Part shown: positions 53,888 to 64,000 of the stretch, one piece after another
Layout of the letters: every line of letters starts with the position of its first letter
Numbering within the stretch: position 1 is the first letter of the stretch
From: Gonatopus flavifemur
Lineage: Eukaryota; Arthropoda; Insecta; Hymenoptera; Dryinidae
Direction: 5' to 3'
Length of the DNA: 64,000 nt
Assembly: GCA_018340375.1 (NCBI GenBank)
Contig: JAFFJZ010000006.1
Coordinates: 20,280,001-20,344,000 of the forward strand
The notes under the pieces: generated by a model
Databases searched by the model: none
Seen by the model: the letters and a program-made list of their open reading frames with translations, nothing else
Told to the model about the DNA's origin: nothing
Position numbers and translations under genes: made by a program

Positions 53888-56254
53888 ATATTGTCTTTGT
53901 AACGTTGTTCACACGTTGTATTATTGCTGGGTCTGTCCATTTTACCAAATGCTGGTTCGGACCTTCGAAAAATTTGCGAAAATTTGTTTTCATAAGGTAC
54001 AGACCAATCGATTCAGAATCTTCTGAAATGAAAAATGAAAAGGTCACGAGAGTGAGGATTTTTTCAAACTTCACTTGCAAATTTCACCAAGTGCTGGAGC
54101 AAATTGATGAAAAATTTGCAAAAATTCGTCTTCGTGAGATACAGACCAATCGATGAGGAATTTTCCGAAATGAAAAATAAATAAGACTTTCAGAAGAACC
54201 TTTCTTAAAAAGTGCACTTGCAAATTTGCAAATCTGTATACACGTTGATGTGTTCTTTATCTCTTTATTCGACGTCTAACAAGCTCATCTCATCCTCAAA
54301 GATGAATAACGAAAAACAAAATGATCACAGTCCTATAGAACTTTTCAATCGATTGTCCTCCTGGAAACTCCTGGAGAAGTCCTGGAATCGAATTTCTCGG
54401 TAACAGTAGACACCCTGTAAAAGCCAATTATTTTAACTTTTGATGAAACGTTGTTGAAGCTCATTTGCTCATATAAGAAATCGATTCAACAGCATTTCAT
54501 TCAACGTCTCAGATGCTCAAATCCTCGACGAAAGTATCGTGTGAGAAGTTATGGAAATCGGCTGCTAGTTTTCTCAGCTTTATACTCCAAGTATCAGATA
54601 AGGACCCCTGACAAATCGAATTTTCATTGAAATCTATAACTATAATTATATATTTTTTATATGTATAGAAAGAAAAAGAACCGTTCCTTCTCTAAGAACC
54701 CTATCAGTACCGTGCGATGATTGTTCGTTTTCAACTCCGGCAACGACACTGCAGTAGCAGCGTGGGATTGAGTTTCAATTCCCACATGAGACGTGATATT
54801 ACCGATACGAGAGAAAACCATGGTTGGAAGATTAGTAATTTTTGAATAATCCGTTATTCTCATATGTTTGGAGAAAAGGTGGCTCTTTTTAGACTCCTGT
54901 GAGAGCCTCACTGAAGATTTGCCTGGTATATTTGCGAGTATTTAGTGCTTCCAGTTTAATTCGTATGATAACAAAGTGGGTTTCCATCATTCTTCAAAAG
55001 CTAGAAAGAGTTCAAATTGGAGGGTGGTTTCGTTAGAATACAGCCATCTCTCAGGATCACAAAAAAAAGCCACTGGAATTATTAAAAATCACTCAACTTT
55101 CGAACCGAAATTTTGGATTGTGCGAAGCATTGCTTTACATAAACAAACATGTTCCTTTCTTTTTTTAACTGGACTTGCAAGTCAAAAATCAGGGTCAGCC
55201 GGAAAAATAATCAAAAGCTACGAACTGTGAAGAAACCCTTTCTACTTTGAATGAAAGTAAAATGCTCGAAGAAGGATGCGTAAATGGAATTAACTCTCAT
55301 TTACGAAGGAAAACGTTGGAACACAATTGAGTGTGATTCCGGTGCTTTGGTATCATCTCCTTAACATCGATTGTTTTGTAGCATACGTTTAACCGGAGTT
55401 GAATGTGCCGCAGCCAACTTAACTCACACACAGAGGGGACAAAAAAGGAGGGACGGTTGTACCGTTTCATTGAATGCTCGAATCCCCCCTTCTTCCCTTC
55501 TCTCGCACATTTGTGTGCTCGGATTAAAGAGAGAGGCGAGGTAACACGGTCGTCCCTTTTTCTTCTTCTTATTCTGTTTTTTCTCTTCTTCTGTATATCT
55601 CTTTGTCTTGAAAGACCGCTCTTCGATGACGAAGAAGCTGTATGTTTTCGGTTAGCGTTAAGCATCCTAATGCAATATACTTGAACTATCGTGTAATATG
55701 AAAATTTCATCAGACCCCCAGCAGCCTAGCTCTATAGAAATACTACAGGCATTGAGAGGCAAGTTTATTGGTCTAATGACAAAGAATCGAAGAATATTTG
55801 CATCTATATTTTTGTCCTTCTAGAAACTCCAGTTCGAACAATAATTCTTCACATATTATGAATTTGAAACTATACCAACGGAGTCATAGCAACGAATTCA
55901 TTTAGGCAATGGTTCTTAAGCTCCGGAATTACTCAGTATTTCTCAGGTTGGATTTAGGTTGGAATAAGGGAAACCGCAGAGTGAAAATAAACCATTGAAG
56001 CATTTCTGGGCTTGAAAATCACTGCTATTCAGGGTCATTTGAAATTGTGATTATAAATCTTATGTTGGTTGCACGAAGACACGAAGAAAAATGAAATTCT
56101 TCGTTCGATTTTTTAGATGTGGCAGCAAAAAATTCTGTACCCTGAGAAACCAATTTCTTAGACTGAAAGAAACTTTTCTTTGCTCTCATTCTAATCAATC
56201 TTTTTCGCAATGGGGACAAAATTTCATTGAATGGACAAAGTTTTCATCAGATTG
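53888..56254. other. Mostly single-copy sequence, no supported gene
   Basis: Around 53930-54180, CCAATCGAT, TTGCGAAAATT and GTGCTGG words recur. A GC-balanced patch at 55380-55640 gives long opposed frames (55297-55710 minus, 55403-55684 plus) from CT-rich sequence, without domains. From 56085 a TTTCTT-word element begins that resembles 62482-62757. Confidence 0.4.
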
Positions 56255-56453
56255 CACGGAGAAAACAGTATTGCTGGCATAACAAGCAGGTCTGTTGAAA
56301 GAGCAAGAAAAATGATTGACACAACTAAACTTATTTGCTGACATACGCAAATTTGTCAACAGAACTAACGTCTCAGCTGCTGGAATGAATATTTTTGCAA
56401 GGACAACAAATTTCTTTGTAGGCGCTATAGTAGCAAACCATTTTTTCTCCGTG
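56255..56453. mobile_element. CACGGAGAAAACAG element, TG duplication
   Basis: The 199-bp element runs from CACGGAGAAAACAGTATTGC to GCAAACCATTTTTTCTCCGTG in shortened form, with TG at 56253-56254 and 56454-56455. It is inserted in a TTTCTT/CATTGAATGG-word repeat (about 56085-56570) of the CACTGAGAA family. Confidence 0.75.
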
Positions 56454-56820
56454 TGGAATGAATAATTCTCAAACTGAAACAGAAATACATCCCTTCTTGA
56501 ATTCGAAAAATGTGATTTCAATTCAATGAAAAATGTTTCCTTTGCCAATAAAAAAAATGGGAAAAGAAAAAATTTTAAACAGATATAACCCCTTAATATC
56601 AACAACTGTATCTAGTTGCTGGAACTAATTTGGAGTAAAGGTAACTGATTATTTGTTTTGGTGTAGCAGCGAATTCTTAGCTAGGCCAACAAATTCCTCC
56701 TCTCAATATAAATAAATGTACATAAATTGTTTGAATCAACTACTGTATTCTTAAGAATTGAATACTGAAGTACTTTCCTTGGTGGAAATTTTCGCTAGTG
56801 AATAATGCGGCACTTACGAG

Positions 56821-57461
56821 CCCAGTAAACACACGCACGTTTTAAAAACGTTAAAAACAGTCAGTAACCACACGTTGTGAATTAGTAATATTCTCGCGTT
56901 GATTCAACGTACAAATGTCGCGGCAGATCACGTGTTTTTCAACCATAAAATAACGTCATATCAACGGTCTAAACATCGTTCAAAAGACGTCAAATATTGA
57001 CGTGTCCTGATGATGGTTCTAAAACGTGAATTGAATCCAACAAATGTTTTTTTGAAAACTTTTCATTCAATATCGAGAACAATAGTATTTCTGAGTATGA
57101 CAGAATTTGGAAAGTATTCCACACTACTTACTATCTTGCTCTTTGTTGAAATTTTAATCATTGTTCGGTGTCGTTCGACATTTTCAGCAAAATATCTTCA
57201 GTTGAAGTTCAAACACAAGGTGTTATGAACACATTCTAAACGCGTGATTCAAACCCGTTCAAAACACGTGTTTTGAGGACGTCGTTTGATGGTTATTTTT
57301 TAATATTAGTTTAAATTACACGTCATCAGAACGTAATTCCTGGTCGTCTATTTCCCTATTAAATTTTGACCAAAAATCAACGTTATGAAATCAACGACTC
57401 ACGTCCGTTTGACACTCTAACGTTCTTTCAACGTTGAAATAACGTGTGTGTGTTTATTGGG
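56821..57461. mobile_element. CCCAGTAAACACACG element made of ACGT words
   Basis: The 641-bp element has ends CCCAGTAAACACACGCACGT and ACGTGTGTGTGTTTATTGGG. AACGTT, ACGTCA, TGACGT and CACGTG words recur throughout. The flanks (AG and TA) do not show a duplication. The frame at 57010-57228 has no domain. Confidence 0.7.
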
Positions 57462-59077
57462 TAGGGAGGAAAACTCACAAGGCACTCACTAGAATGTAAC
57501 ACTCCAACTAACTAGATTCCATTTATAAAAACTAGTGAAACAATCATCATTATTTAACGAGGAACTCATTAGAAACTAACAAACATGGCGCTTGTGAGAA
57601 TAATGAGGTTAAAAATAAAAATTTATTATTCAATTTATAATTGATTCAGATATGTTCTTAGTTTGAACAAATTTGCTTAAACTCAGAGAATTTTGTTTTC
57701 TGGTAGTAATAACATTGTTTTATTGCATCAAAAGAACACTGTTCTTTCTGGAGTCTGGAGAGGATGCCATTTTCAGAATAGAGACACATGTTTTCAATTT
57801 GATTGATCATTTTTTTCAGTGTACATGCCTGAAACATGTTTTTACCAGTCATCCAGAAAAATTAATTAATCCAAATATGAATCTAATGAATAATATTGAT
57901 CTGATAAATAAAACTGCTGATTAATGATTTTATTTAATAACGTTTGGATTAACCTTGCAAGAAATTCACAAGTTTTATCCAAACATCACTATGTAGTCAG
58001 ATAAGATTTACAAGTGATTCATCAGTCGCTCACTAGTTCTATTTTAATAAGTTTTTCCCTGTGAATAACTCATGAAGCACGAGGAAGAACTTGTGATATT
58101 TCTACTAGGGTTTAACTCACAATAATTCAGAATATAAAAATAGTTTGTGATATTTCAATATTATTTTATTGAAATAAAACCAGATATATCGAAAGAACAT
58201 TCGAAATATATATACTTTTTCTCGATACATTATTACATCCACAGCAGATAAAATTTCGTTGAAATATTTTCCGAGGTGAATTTACACGTAGAATATTCTA
58301 AACGCACGTCCTAGTCATATGTTTCATGTTTCAAGCATCGGAAATCTTTATTGAATATTCATGGAAGATTTCGCTGTGTGTACTGTTAACATGCATGGAT
58401 TGCTGACTAAATTATTGGAAAAAAAGCCCAGGGTGAGAGTACGTGCGATCGATATGTATGCACATATACATTATACAATCGAACATACAACTCGTGAATG
58501 CAGAAAACTTTGTTGTTGACTCTTTAAAATCAAAACTCTATACTTTTATTCGAATAAATTTTCACCCTGCAACAGAAAATTTTTGCTTTGAAAATCCAAC
58601 GATACGTCCTTGTAAAAGCATTCAACGGGATGAACTATGTAGAGAATTTAATTGACTTCGTTGGTATCGTTCCGATAACTCCATTTTTAAATGTTCAAAT
58701 AATGAATTTGATAGGAAAGGAAAAGAGTTTGATAAAAAAAATACCTTGTTGTAAACTCAACAACGTCCAGAGGGCCCTGCTCGTTAAAGCTGAAGGTACA
58801 GCTGCAACCTACATTATTGAATTTACATACAATAATATATGCAGAGTGTATCAGAATTCGAGAACAGTCCTTGAGCACCGCACTCGTGAATAGAGATGGG
58901 CAGGAGAGTGTTCTTCCCAGTGTACGAAGGTGCGAAACACAATATTGTATTTTAATTTATAATATTGAATATGAATTATCGTAATTACATGATCATGACA
59001 ATGTTTTCACTTTTTTCTTTTTTACTTTTGATCGAATTTTCGGAACTTCGGAGGTTGGAATAAAATATTCATTTCAA
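57462..59077. other. No supported gene; old repeat ends
   Basis: ACTAGTG, AACTCACTAG and CACAAGTTTT words at 57470-58110, ending ATTTCTACTAGGG, suggest an eroded CCCTAGTAGAAAT element. Frames at 58443-58893 overlap and show no known domain. Confidence 0.4.
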
Positions 59078-59426
59078 CACGGAGAAAACGGGAATTCGAT
59101 GTGACAGCGAAATCTAATTTTGCTGGGTTCCTTCTGCTGGAATAGGGAATTTTTTACTGTGATAGCAAACTATTTCACGGAGAGAAAAAATTTGCTGACG
59201 CAGCAAATCGAGGTATTATATATAGAATAGCAAAATTTTTTGCTGACCTAGCTAAAAATTTGCTATAACAGCAATCGTGTTAGCTACGACAACAATTTTT
59301 TAGCTGTGACAGCAAAAAATGTTTGCTCCGCCAGCAAATTTTCAGTATTATATATAGAATGGCAAACAAATTTCGCTGGGATAGCAAACATTTTTTGCTG
59401 CCACAGCGAATTCTTTTTTCTCCGTG
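59078..59426. mobile_element. CACGGAGAAAA element with GCTG dyads, copy 1
   Basis: It starts CACGGAGAAAACGGGAATTC and ends GAATTCTTTTTTCTCCGTG. The interior is a run of TTTGCTGxxxCAGCAAA dyads separated by TATATATAGAATAGC. A second left end (CACGGAGAGAAAAAATTTGC at 59176) matches a right end AATTTCTTTTCACCGTG near 60555, so two overlapping elements may be present. The flanks AA and TT do not form a duplication. Confidence 0.6.
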
Positions 59427-59453
59427 TTGCTATTGCAGCAGTTTAGTTCGCTA

Positions 59454-59733
59454 CACGGAAAGATCGGGTCTATTAATATTTAGAAAAATGACTGTCAATT
59501 TAGGGAAAACGAGGATCGCTGAAAAATATTCGTAGTCGATGTATTAACAATTATTGATAGTTTCACTGAGAAAAATACCAATGAAACTATCAACTGTTAA
59601 TATTGTGACTGAGAATGTTTGGTAGACTTACTACGAATATTTTTCAGCGAACCCCTTTTTCCCTAAATTGACAGTCATTTTTCTAAACGTTAATAAATTC
59701 TTTCCAAATATTAATAGACCCGGTCTTTTCGTG
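59454..59733. mobile_element. CACGGAAAG hairpin element, copy 2, TA duplication
   Basis: The 280-bp palindrome runs from CACGGAAAGATCGGGTCTAT to ATAGACCCGGTCTTTTCGTG, flanked by TA. It is the same family as 29192-29439. The arms carry AGTCTACCAAA and TTGATAGTTTCA with complements. Confidence 0.85.
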
Positions 59734-59808
59734 TACGATATAGCGATTTTTTAGCTTTATTAGCCAAAAATCTTTGCTCCCCCAGCAAAATTTGTTTGCT
59801 ATTCTGTA

Positions 59809-60195
59809 CACTGTAACAGGGCATATTATAAGGATCAGTCCTTACCAAAGAGTTAGTTCTAAAAGAAAACTACCTGTTCTGAAACCTAAAAATGGTTAGT
59901 TCTCAGGAAATCACCTCATTTTTAGAGAAATGTTTTCCTCTTTCTTTTTCTTCTTTTAAATCGAATATCCAATATTGCCCTGTTACAGAATGGTCCTCTC
60001 CCCTCATATCAAGGGGTATAGAAAGTTCAGTAGTAATATTCATGCTGAAAAAATAAGACTCCATGTGAAAAGTAAAATTAAGGAAGTATCAAATAATTCA
60101 AGAAATACTTTCCACGCGTATGTTTTCCTTTTTGTTTTTTTTTTAGAAATCGAGTATCCACCGTTCCGATTAGTTCTTAAATTTCCTTAGAATAT
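59809..60195. mobile_element. CACTGTAACAGGGCATATT element
   Basis: The left end CACTGTAACAGGGCATATTA is preceded by TA. AATATTGCCCTGTTACAG (59970-59988) and AATATGCCCTG (about 60191-60201) are two candidate right ends. TTAGTTCT, AGGAAA and TTTCCTC words repeat inside. The last bases are fused to the next element. Confidence 0.5.
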
Positions 60196-60199
60196 GCCC

Positions 60200-60375
60200 T
60201 GCATCGTAAAAAATGCTTGTGGAATTGTCCCCCAAAAAATGGTGGCAGTAAAGTTCCTCCTTCACCATAATTTGGTGGACTTTTCCTCCATTTGTGGAGG
60301 ATTCAACAGCCAAAGGAGAAAATAATTCCTCAAAGTGGTGGAAAAATCCCCTATTTTTGATGGAAAAAATGACTT
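60200..60375. mobile_element. Relative of the 633-851 element, opposite orientation
   Basis: CCAAAAAATGGTGGCAG, CACCATAATTTGGTGGAC, TTTGTGGAGGATTCAAC and AATAATTCCTCAAAGTG match the complement of 633-851. The right terminus is lost, and the left reads CATCGTAAAAAATGC instead of CACTG. Confidence 0.6.
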
Positions 60376-60626
60376 GTTACATTTATCATCTGATCGACGA
60401 ATTATAAAACTGAAAAGCTTGCTGATATAGTTAATTATGTTGCTGTCATAGCAATCCAGTTAGTTTGGGTAGCGAATTTTCAGTTAGGTTAGCAGAAAGA
60501 TTCTGTGTATAATACCTCGATTTGCTGCTTTAGCAAATTTCTTTTCACCGTGAAATTGCTTCTCAATATTTCTCAACGAGGGATTTGAAGGTTCACGAAA
60601 ATAAACACGAAAATACAGATTTGAAA

Positions 60627-60981
60627 CACGGAGAAAAACGAATTCGCTGTGGCAGCGAAATCTACTTTTGCTGGGTTCCTTTTGCCAAAGCAGCAAATTT
60701 TTTGCTGTGACAGCAAACTAACTGTGTTAGCTGCGACAGCGAATTTGTAGCTGTGGCAGCAAAAAATGTTTGCTATCCCAGCAAAATTTGTTTGCTATTC
60801 TGTATATAATACTGAAAATTTGCTGGCGGAGCAAACATTTTTTGCTGCCACAGCTAAAAAATTGCTGTCGTAACTAACACGATTGCTGTTATAGCAAATT
60901 TTTAGCTAGGTCAGCACAAAATGTTGCTATTGTATATATAATACCTCGATTTGCTGCGTCAGCAAATTTTTTCTCTCCGTG
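60627..60981. mobile_element. CACGGAGAAAA element with GCTG dyads, copy 2, AA duplication
   Basis: The 355-bp element starts CACGGAGAAAAACGAATTCG and ends AAATTTTTTCTCTCCGTG, flanked by AA. The interior is almost entirely GCTGTGGCAGC, TTTGCTGCCACAGC and TTTGCTGCGTCAGCAAATT dyads plus TATATAATACC. It is closely related to 59078-59426. Confidence 0.8.
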
Positions 60982-61200
60982 AAGAAGGTGGAACACTATC
61001 TTTTAACCAATTTGTATTGGACTAAAGATTGATGATAGCTTGAACGAATGTTGGAGCGATCTTCACTGAATGAATGCTGTTGTAAACATTACCGTGAAAT
61101 TTCAATAATCGAAGGACAAGTGAAAATTCTTCAAAAAATTACTGTGCCACTCGTAAAAATGAGTGAATTTCTGAACAATTGAGAGTGATATTTTCTACAA

Positions 61201-61448
61201 CACTGTAAAAAAAATTTGTTGAATTCCAAACAAAAATGCTTGGAAATTTACAAACTTGGTTTGGAAAAATAATTTCCGAACCTTTTTTGTAAATTGCCGA
61301 ACAAAAGTTTGTGAATTCTCAAAAATCTTCGTAAAATCACAAAATTTTTTGAATGTTTACAAACTTTTGTTTGGTAATTTACAAAAAAAGTTTGTGTAAA
61401 AAACTGCCAAACTTCTTTGGCAGTTTAGGAAGTATATTTTTTACAGTG
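61201..61448. mobile_element. CACTGTAAAAAAAATTTG element, AA duplication
   Basis: The 248-bp element has ends CACTGTAAAAAAAATTTGTT and GTATATTTTTTACAGTG, flanked by AA at 61199-61200 and 61449-61450. The interior repeats TTTGG, CCAAA and AAACTTTTGTTTGG. Related to 7125-7292. Confidence 0.85.
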
Positions 61449-61613
61449 AAGTTTGACAGAATGCACAGTAATATTTTGAAAAACTCCCACTCGTCCCTCG
61501 ATCACTGGAACTCACGGTAATTTTTGAAATAAATTTCTTTGGATTGACGAAATGAATTAGTTATTTACCAATTATTCTCGATACTGATACAGCATTCTCA
61601 ACGCTCCTTAAAT

Positions 61614-61828
61614 TCCTCGGAGTGAAAAATTCACCCTTGAAGAGAGAGATTCCATTCTGAAAGAGTGAATTCTCACTCCAGCAGAGTGAAGGTTTAACTC
61701 GACTCAAAGAGTGAAATATCACCTTTTCATAAGAGTGTATTCCTCACTCCAAGAGAGTGAAAATTCACTCTATAGGGGTAGAATTTCACTCTTTGGGAGT
61801 GGATTCGCACCCCAAAAAATTTAAAGAG
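61614..61828. mobile_element. CTCTCTAAATTCC element, copy C
   Basis: The 215-bp element runs from CTCCTTAAATTCCTCGGAG to ACCCCAAAAAATTTAAAGAG. The interior has GAGTGAA, TTCACTC and AAGAGTG words, as in 15821-16081. No duplication is visible at the flanks (CAACG and GCTGT). Confidence 0.75.
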
Positions 61829-62481
61829 GCTGTCTCAAAAGCTTGCATCGATCTATACTTTTTTCCCGTATCTCGCTATATTTTTTCTTCAAAATTACAA
61901 TAATTTTTCTGCACATGTTTAGGTTAATGAATTGAAGTTTCTGTACTCTATATGGTGTTTTTTTCTGTTTTACAGTGAAGTATAGTACTGACAAGAGCAA
62001 CACATCCAGTTCCCATGAAATACAATATTTTTCAACATATTTCTCCTTCGTGTAGAAATTCTGTTCCGTCAAATAGAAAATGCCTCTCGATTTTCCTCTA
62101 GGAAAACGTTCATACAGTACCGTGAACAAGTTCTCTGAATCACCTTATATAAATAACTTTTGATGTTGTACGCCGTTCTTCAACTATACGCTATTTCTTC
62201 GAAAATGACTAAACGCATGGTAATGAACGATGAAGAGTAGTAAGTCCTGAGGTTGACTATAAAGATTAGAATGCGGGATTTATAATCTTGATAGCTGATC
62301 CACTTCATTCCCTGGTGGAAAAATTTTCAACTCGATTCCACAAAATTTCGGTAAAATTCAATAACTTTTAGTGAAATTCGTTGACTCTCATCAGAGTTCT
62401 CAGAAGTTTGAGGATTCGTATTGAATTTGATTGAAATATCGCTGCCAAAAGTGAACAGAATTCAACAAAATTTTTCCGCTA

Positions 62482-62757
62482 CACTGAGAATCCAATTTCT
62501 TAATCTTGAAGAAAATTTTTTTGTCCTCATTCTGATAAATCTTGTTTCCGATGGAAGAAAATTCATTTCAATGGAAAAAATCTTCATTGATTCAAAATCA
62601 CATTCTTCGAATTGAAGAAGAATTATATTTCTGTTTCAATTTGAGAATTTTTCGTTTCAATCCGATGCAAACTGAATTTTTTTCCATTGGAAAAAAGATT
62701 TGTTAGAATGATGGCAAAGAAAAGTTTCTTCCAGTCTAAGAAATTGGGTTATCAGTG
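62482..62757. mobile_element. CACTGAGAATCC element, TA duplication
   Basis: The 276-bp inverted repeat runs from CACTGAGAATCCAATTTC to GAAATTGGGTTATCAGTG, flanked by TA. Arms include TCATTCTGATAAATC and CCATTGG words, with CAATTTCTTAATCTTGAAG at the left. A further copy starts near 63856 and runs off the window. Confidence 0.8.
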
Positions 62758-62862
62758 TAGAGTTGAAAACAAATAAAAATTAAATATCTCTCGATAACGA
62801 CTCGTTTCAAATCCAAGAGTGTATTATTTTGATTTACAGTTCAATTTGCAATGTATACACAG

Positions 62863-62960
62863 TAGAAAAATTTGTGTATTTTCAACAGAGGTGCTGGTTT
62901 CAAACCGTTCACTCGAAATCTGTGTCCGGTGTTGACACAAAATGTATGAAATTGAGAGAA
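62863..62960. repeat. Left end of a CACAGTG-family element
   Basis: CACAGTAGAAAAATTTGTGT after TA, then TTTCAACAGAGGTGC and GTTGACACAAAATG words, as in 2973-3165. The right terminus was not found. Confidence 0.5.
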
Positions 62961-63302
62961 CTCGAGCATTAAGAGGTGGGAGTGTGGAGTAGATTGAATA
63001 AACACGGAACAAAAATAATTAGCGATTACACGGATAGAACTCGCGAGATCTACCACTTAGTAATTTTTCATTTCGAATTGCGTGAAAAAACAACACAATA
63101 TCGGAGAACATAAACCTCTGGGATCCGATGATATTATTTCACCGTGGAGTTGGAGATCTAACATTTAGCAGTTTGGTGATGTAAAATCAAACAGTGGCAA
63201 ATGAAAGAATCTGTTTCACGTTAGTTATGAGATGAAAAGTCACAAAGGTTAGGTGATTTCTCGCGAATTCTTTCCGTGTAGCCAATGGATTGCTGAGAAT
63301 TA

Positions 63303-63413
63303 CACGGAAAAAAAATTTTTAGCTGTACCAGCTAAATTCTATAGCTGTTGCAGCGAAATATCTAGCTATGATAGCTAAAATCTAGCTGCTACAACTAAAC
63401 ATTTTTTTCCGTG
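63303..63413. mobile_element. Short CACGGAAAAAAAA element of AGCTG words, TA duplication
   Basis: The 111-bp element runs from CACGGAAAAAAAATTTTTAG to ACATTTTTTTCCGTG, flanked by TA. It consists almost wholly of TAGCTG, CAGCTA and ATAGCTA words. Confidence 0.85.
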
Positions 63414-63456
63414 TAGCTAAAAGAGCTGTTATTTAGCTGCCACAGCTACTCCCTTA

Positions 63457-63723
63457 CACGGAAAAAAGAAAACAGCAATGGTTACTGTGAATCGCAGTAA
63501 TTCATTGAAAAAAAATGAAAAATCCAATTCACGCTGTTCATTACTGCGTCTCCCAGTAACCGTTAATGTCCAAGCAGCATGAAGCAGCATTGACGAATTT
63601 CACTGCAGTATATAGCATCACTGTGATCGCGCTAACCTCTATCATCCAAGCGTGTTTTCATTTGTTTTTCAACTGATTGCTGTTATGGACGGTAACCAGT
63701 AGTGCTGTTTTCTTCTTTCCGTG
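63457..63723. mobile_element. CACGGAAAAAAGAAAACAG element, copy 2, TA duplication
   Basis: The 267-bp element runs from CACGGAAAAAAGAAAACAGC to GCTGTTTTCTTCTTTCCGTG, flanked by TA at 63455-63456 and 63724-63725. It shares CAATGGTTACTGTGAATC, TTGACGAATTTCA and GTGTTTTCATTTGTTTTTC with 33667-33906. It is inserted in AGCTG-word sequence. Confidence 0.85.
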
Positions 63724-63855
63724 TAGCGGTAAGAGTAAGAAAATTAGTTGCAGCAGCAAAAATTCTACAGCTAAATTATTTGTTCGTCCAAATATTAACC
63801 ACAAAATCTGTACATTCACAGCTACGATTTTCTACTGTAATAGCTAATAAATATA

Positions 63856-64000
63856 CTGAGAACCTCATTTCTTGAACTTGGAAAAAAAATGTATTTCCCC
63901 TCATTCTGATAAATCTTGTTTCCAATAGAAAAAATAATCCATGCCAACGGGAAAATGTTTCATTGAATCGAAATGACATTGTTCGAATTCAAGAAGAAAT
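63856..64000. mobile_element. CACTGAGAA-family element cut by the window end
   Basis: ACTGAGAACCTCATTTCTTG, CCCTCATTCTGATAAATCTT and GAAATGACATTGTTCG match 62482-62757. The right half lies beyond the window. Confidence 0.65.

Noticed and set aside
55297..55710. 137-codon minus-strand frame
   Set aside because: It arises from CT/GA-rich sequence and is opposed by an equally long plus frame; no domain.
1..64000. CRISPR arrays, operons, bacterial promoters or phage genes
   Set aside because: No spaced direct repeats with unique spacers, no dense coding and clear eukaryotic splice signals and transposons; the window is not prokaryotic.

Overview
The window is eukaryotic DNA, AT-rich and dominated by transposable-element remains, with small GC-richer, CpG-containing islands at about 17.5-21.4 kb and 36.7-37.3 kb. 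A Polycomb-type first exon, the piggyBac-, mariner- and hAT-like elements and the very large number of short terminal-inverted-repeat (TIR) elements point to an insect. I cannot fix the order; a hymenopteran would fit. Nothing prokaryotic or viral was seen.

Genes. Only two short coding segments look like cellular exons, both on the minus strand. At 17861-17920 a 20-codon exon begins with ATG in good context, encodes the start of a Polycomb/CBX chromodomain (GDRVYAAERI then KKREKR) and ends in a GTAAGC splice donor exactly where the rest of the chromodomain should follow. No remaining chromodomain was found to the left, so everything from 17860 to position 1 is probably one intron of at least 17.8 kb, full of transposons. 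The upstream side (18-20.4 kb) has CpG-rich sequence, GA/CT tracts, a CRE palindrome and CCAAT boxes and is the likely promoter. At 35231-35362 a 132-base open block with a TACTAAC branch site, a 3' splice site and a GTAAAC donor looks like an internal exon of an unidentified gene. Its 5' end may lie in the GC-richer patch at 36.7-37.3 kb. Transposase coding survives in two places: a hAT C-terminal domain (14000-14329, minus) and a broken mariner DD34D end (39044-39430, minus).

Repeats. Most of the rest is non-autonomous DNA elements whose boundaries can be fixed from TIRs plus target-site duplications (TSDs): hAT-like CAGGG elements with 8-bp TSDs (13805-15214, 32248-32579, 53014-53879); a second 8-bp-TSD family with ATGTTGCTGAAG ends (41326-41490, 42119-42336); a piggyBac-like TTAA element (36033-36306); and two large groups with CAC...GTG or CCC...GGG ends and a 2-bp duplication that may be TA, TT, AA, CA, TG, AT or TC. 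Nesting is heavy, up to four levels at 49636-50660, and several insertions can be checked against an uninterrupted relative in the same window. An insertion at 1708-2549 has a 13-bp duplication and resembles a Penelope-type retroelement end.

Region by region: 0-17.8 kb, inferred Polycomb intron with hairpin elements, a retroelement and the 3.3-kb composite element at 12854-16139; 17.8-21.4 kb, Polycomb exon and promoter region; 22.6-34.8 kb, CCCATGCAG, CCCAATCAG and CAACGTTG-rich elements and a 414-bp palindrome; 35-37.3 kb, unidentified exon and GC-richer patch; 37.5-45.7 kb, second copies of the same families plus mariner and a 190-bp tandem duplication; 45.7-58 kb, sparse unique sequence with 1103-bp and hAT elements; 59-64 kb, a dense cluster of GCTG-dyad and CACGG elements.

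A pattern that cuts across families: each is internally packed with its own short self-complementary word (AGATCT, CAACGTTG, CCAGTACTGG, TTTCCAGT, TTTGCTG/CAGCAAA, ACTCTT, AAGATATCTT, ACGTT, TTATGCGCATAA).
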